A DNA stretch of 64,000 nt from assembly GCF_004375085.3 (NCBI RefSeq), contig NZ_SNAQ03000002.1, forward strand, positions 124,001 to 188,000. Direction: 5' to 3'. Positions 61,690-64,000 of this stretch are shown piece after piece. Below the pieces are notes generated by a model that was not told the origin of the DNA, made no database searches, and was given only the letters and a program-made list of their open reading frames with translations. A program made the position numbers and the translations under genes. This stretch comes from Lewinella sp. W8. GTDB taxonomy: Bacteria; Bacteroidota; Bacteroidia; Chitinophagales; Saprospiraceae. Each line of letters opens with the position of its first letter. The stretch's first letter is position 1.

Positions 61690-61992
61690 TCAGGCGTTCG
61701 TTTGAGCCTGCCGCCTGGCCTCCGGTGCAAAGATTTTGTGATCCGCAACGAAGGTTCCTCCCGGCACGATGGACGCCAGAAGGGACCACAAGGTGTTCCC
61801 AAGCGACCAACGGTAGCGGTAGGCCACGATGGCAACCGCTGCGATGTAGGCCATAAACAGGGCGCCGTGAGCGGCTCCCACAACGTAGTTGGGTTCGGGT
61901 AGATCGTAATAATACTTCAGCGGCATCGTGATGGCGAAGAGCAAATAACTGATCCCCTCACCGATGGCTAGTATCCGAAGCGTTCGAAGCAT
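61690..61992 (-). CDS. DUF3817 family membrane protein
   Basis: A 100-residue protein beginning MLRTLRILAIGEGISYLLF with three hydrophobic segments and the family motifs GEGISYLLFAITMPLKYYYD and VGAAHGALFMAYIAAV. DUF3817 domains occur alone or fused to transporters; function unknown. First gene of the minus-strand run leading through the two small membrane proteins to the LRR gene. Confidence 0.88.
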   Translation of the reverse strand: MLRTLRILAIGEGISYLLFAITMPLKYYYDLPEPNYVVGAAHGALFMAYIAAVAIVAYRYRWSLGNTLWSLLASIVPGGTFVADHKIFAPEARRQAQTNA

Positions 61993-62080
61993 AGTCGGTA
62001 GCTGATTGATGTGTTTGCCGCAAGTAACAACTACCCCCTGCTTTACGGTGCAGCGGGGAAGTCAGATTTACGTAATACCG

Positions 62081-62116
62081 AAAAATGAAAAGGCCCGGGC
62101 GCAAATGCCCGGGCCT
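62081..62116 (-). terminator. strong intrinsic terminator of the HTH-protein transcript
   Basis: Arms AGGCCCGGGC (62091-62100) and GCCCGGGCCT (62107-62116), 6-nt loop, perfect 10-bp stem, followed on minus by TTTCATTTTT. Located about 175 bp after the stop at 62290. Confidence 0.8.
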
Positions 62117-62172
62117 CGTTATACGACTGTGCTGTCCACAGCGTCTCTCATGAAAAATAAACCTAATCTTCA

Positions 62173-62208
62173 TCAATTGGAATGCAAAATTGTTGCACTT
62201 TTCCAATT
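62173..62208. other. 36-bp imperfect palindrome in the 3' region of the HTH gene
   Basis: Arms CAATTGGAA-TGCAA and TTGCA-ctt-TTCCAATTG around AATTG; 9 + 5 paired bases with a 3-nt bulge. It lies between the stop at 62290 and the terminator, so it would be in the transcript; it could be an RNA hairpin or a DNA-binding site. Confidence 0.5.
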
Positions 62209-62289
62209 GTGTACTGCAAATATATGGAGTTCTGTCGATATGTGCTAATGCAGATTTCGCAACAGGAACACATAATTTTTTATTGAATG

Positions 62290-63309
62290 TCAATAAAAAA
62301 CCTTTTGTTTACCCTTCATCGCCGCGATTCGCAACTTCGCCTCCCCGATATTGTCACTCAGTCTTTTAAAATAAGTCTGGGTATGTTTATTTCCTGATTT
62401 ACCGAGTGCGTCAGCACTTTCCACCAGGTTATTGAACCAGACCTTCGTCTGACGACAAACCTCCTGATCCATATTGACCAGGTAATTGGGATTCATGAAG
62501 GTAGTAAATACGACGGACAGATCTGGCATGTTTACCAGAATAACGTTGTTGGTGTTCGCTAGTTCATTGTGGAATACGTTGAAATCCGGAGCCTCTTCGC
62601 CGGCCGTTCCGCCCCGGGGGAAGCGTTTACCGACTCTGGCCATGTGTTCGAGATGCTCCACTACGTCCTCCAGCTCCCGGAACATTTGCCGGATCAGATC
62701 ATCATCGTTCAGCATGCCGATCTGCACATTGTGTTCGATTTGTCGGAGGGTTACGTCCAGAATGCCGATCGACCATAATTCCTGGCCACCAAACTTGTAG
62801 GAGCTGTCGACAATTCTGCTGGCAATGTCCATCACCCTTTGGTCGATCAGATCGGGATGAAACGGTTGATTACGCCACTTTTCAAAGTTCCAGGTCGTGA
62901 TGCCGTAAACGTAAGTTTTAAATTTCAGCAAAGTCGGCATCATAAACTCGTAGAACAGTGGCAACTCCGGAGTCGCGTAGTCGATGCTTACGTTCGGAAC
63001 ATTAACGAACATTTTTATCTGCTCCTCGAGAGTTTCGTAATATTCCAGCTCAGTCCTGATCGGTACAAAATTGTGACTGTGCACAAAAGTGGGCGAGTTA
63101 TCCACCCTTCCCTGGTCGAGTGGAAGGTTGAACTTTTCGGCCAGCAGAATTAGCTCATTGGCCGTCAGGGCCGTATCCCCCCGTAACCGGCGGTAAATCG
63201 CGTCCTTGCTTAGTCGTAGTACCCTTTCCAATTCGGTTACCAGGGTCCCCTTCTTTTCAAAGCGGTCCAGTAAGCGATCAAAAAACACCTTCTGAAAATC
63301 CTTGTGCAT
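62290..63309 (-). CDS. HTH (XRE-like) regulator with large unknown C-terminal domain
   Basis: A 339-residue protein. The N-terminal ~65 residues carry an XRE-like helix-turn-helix (LVTELERVLRLSKDAIYRRL followed by LTANELILLAEKFNL). The remaining ~270 residues are a helical, soluble domain with EYYETLEEQIKMFVNVPNV, YGITTWNFEKWRNQPFHP and DLSVVFTTFMNPNYLVNM; no family recognised. The architecture, a short XRE domain plus a long conserved C-terminus, recurs in Bacteroidota regulators. Target unknown. Long AT-rich upstream region separates it from dnaE. Confidence 0.7.
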   Translation of the reverse strand: MHKDFQKVFFDRLLDRFEKKGTLVTELERVLRLSKDAIYRRLRGDTALTANELILLAEKFNLPLDQGRVDNSPTFVHSHNFVPIRTELEYYETLEEQIKMFVNVPNVSIDYATPELPLFYEFMMPTLLKFKTYVYGITTWNFEKWRNQPFHPDLIDQRVMDIASRIVDSSYKFGGQELWSIGILDVTLRQIEHNVQIGMLNDDDLIRQMFRELEDVVEHLEHMARVGKRFPRGGTAGEEAPDFNVFHNELANTNNVILVNMPDLSVVFTTFMNPNYLVNMDQEVCRQTKVWFNNLVESADALGKSGNKHTQTYFKRLSDNIGEAKLRIAAMKGKQKVFY

Positions 63310-63891
63310 CGTTTAGAGAAATTGGGATGATATGCGTCTTGCGGGGATTTAGCAGCACAGACAAAAAATGTTATAACAAGAAATAAGACGAGGGACGTCG
63401 CTCGAGGAGTAATAAAATTTCCTTAAAGCGCATCCAGGTTTACTTTTCTTGAGACGATGCGGATACCCAATACATAGCTCATCAATTAAAACTGAGGGAT
63501 TGTTGTATGAGCTTATTCAAAGCCCGGTTAAGATAGATTAGTGGTCAAAAACAAAAAACATATTTTTATTCAAAAAACAAAAATTTGTTTTAAAAATAAA
63601 AGCCACATTACTTTGCATTTAGATATTTAAGGGTGCGCGTGATCACCCCCTACGTATGACAAACTTGCGGATTGTGAACCAGCTTTCTGACTAAACAACT
63701 GTCCCTCAAATATTTGCGGACTCTCCTTCTTTCTTTCAGGTTTTTGAGGTCAAATCACCCGGTGCTCTTTTAACCACCAGACAAATTTTGCTACACATGT
63801 ATCTATCGTTAAAAGTTTCTGACCATTTCTTGTCCGCCACCGGCCTCTCCCTTGTTTTCCGGGACCGCTTTCACGTTTAAAGGCCAGCACT
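63310..63891. other. 582-bp divergent intergenic region, AT-rich core
   Basis: The stretch 63540-63610 is markedly A/T-rich with repeated CAAAAAACA-type words. GGGTG...CACCC (63631-63649) forms a small inverted repeat. No gene recognised before the dnaE start; promoter elements for dnaE were not clear. Confidence 0.5.
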
Positions 63892-64000
63892 TTGCATCTA
63901 AACTGCCATACCTGCTTTAGTGTTCGCTACGGTGTGCTGACGCCAGCAGCCCTCGTCGAAAAAGCTTCGGCCTGGGGGGTAAGTACCCTGGCCTTAACGG
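63892..64000 (+). CDS. dnaE: DNA polymerase III alpha subunit, N-terminal fragment
   Basis: The window's last 109 bases encode an open frame reading, from the TTG at 63892, LHLNCHTCFSVRYGVLTP then AALVEKASAWGVSTLALT, which is the start of the PHP domain of DnaE: the HxNCHT/S metal site and the YG-x-L-x-P-x-x-L-V-x-x-A pattern. No ATG exists in this frame between the stop at 63820-63822 and 63892, so TTG (or a start not visible) must be used. It could also be an error-prone DnaE paralogue; the fragment is too short to decide. Confidence 0.75.
   Translation, partial: MHLNCHTCFSVRYGVLTPAALVEKASAWGVSTLALT

Noticed and set aside
1-64000. tRNA, rRNA, tmRNA genes, insertion sequences, prophage or integrase
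   Set aside because: None recognised by eye in gaps or frames; no transposase-like or integrase-like product is encoded. A covariance-model scan would be needed to exclude small RNAs.

Overview
The window reads as a chromosomal piece of a Bacteroidota bacterium, most likely a marine Saprospiria/Lewinella-type organism (family-level inference). The basis is: Bacteroidota-type -7 boxes (TAnnTTTG and the variant TACCTTyG) instead of Shine-Dalgarno-led genes; a short 289-residue primary sigma factor; type IX secretion sorting tails of both kinds; a NagB/PIG-L fusion; DUF6435 and START-like small proteins; and many lipoproteins. GC content is fairly high, so long antisense shadow ORFs are common.

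Layout. 1-5600 (minus): the str-S10 ribosomal operon, rpsL-rpsG-fusA-rpsJ-rplC-rplD-rplW-rplB (cut by the window edge), with a clear promoter before rpsL and a 13-bp hairpin after fusA. 5.5-6.4 kb: gene-free, repeat-bearing. 6.4-12.7 kb (minus): a 1452-residue T9SS surface protein, ftsY and a HAD-fold protein lacking its nucleophile. 13-18.4 kb: alpha/beta hydrolase, a glucosaminidase divergent from a GlcNAc-kinase-like gene across a perfect 19-nt palindrome, pfkA, and a divergent PiT-type transporter behind a PHO-box-like direct repeat. 18.4-23.3 kb: AddB-like PD-(D/E)XK protein, START-like protein, rpoD, TrmH-type methyltransferase. 23.4-30.1 kb: lipoproteins, PP2C phosphatase, VOC protein, amidohydrolase, small DUF proteins, an oxidase subunit III. 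30.4-37.6 kb: tamB convergent with a protein that looks like a decayed SF1 helicase-nuclease. 37.8-48.6 kb: PAS-AraC regulator, MORN lipoprotein, M16 protease pair, GT2, DUF4382 lipoprotein, DUF6909-like protein, DUF4349 lipoprotein. 48.9-54.8 kb: sugar genes (DUF1080, Tat-exported Gfo/Idh/MocA, NagB-PIG-L, uxaC). 54.9-64 kb: T9SS type-B adhesin, DUF2892 pair divergent from a Crp/Fnr regulator, second Tat Gfo/Idh/MocA, an LRR protein with a ROCO-like linker and a putative effector-associated domain, three small membrane proteins, an HTH regulator, and the first codons of dnaE.

Most unusual items: (1) the 60282-61184 LRR protein, which looks like a ROCO protein whose GTPase has been replaced by an EAD-type adaptor; (2) two large DNA-processing-family proteins without visible ATP-binding loops (18416-21187 and 35241-37604); (3) a dispersed short repeat with core GCACCTGCG, seen ten times in intergenic regions and in flexible coding stretches; (4) several operator-like palindromes and orphan RNA hairpins. 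The genes otherwise fit a polysaccharide-degrading, gliding or surface-associated heterotroph.
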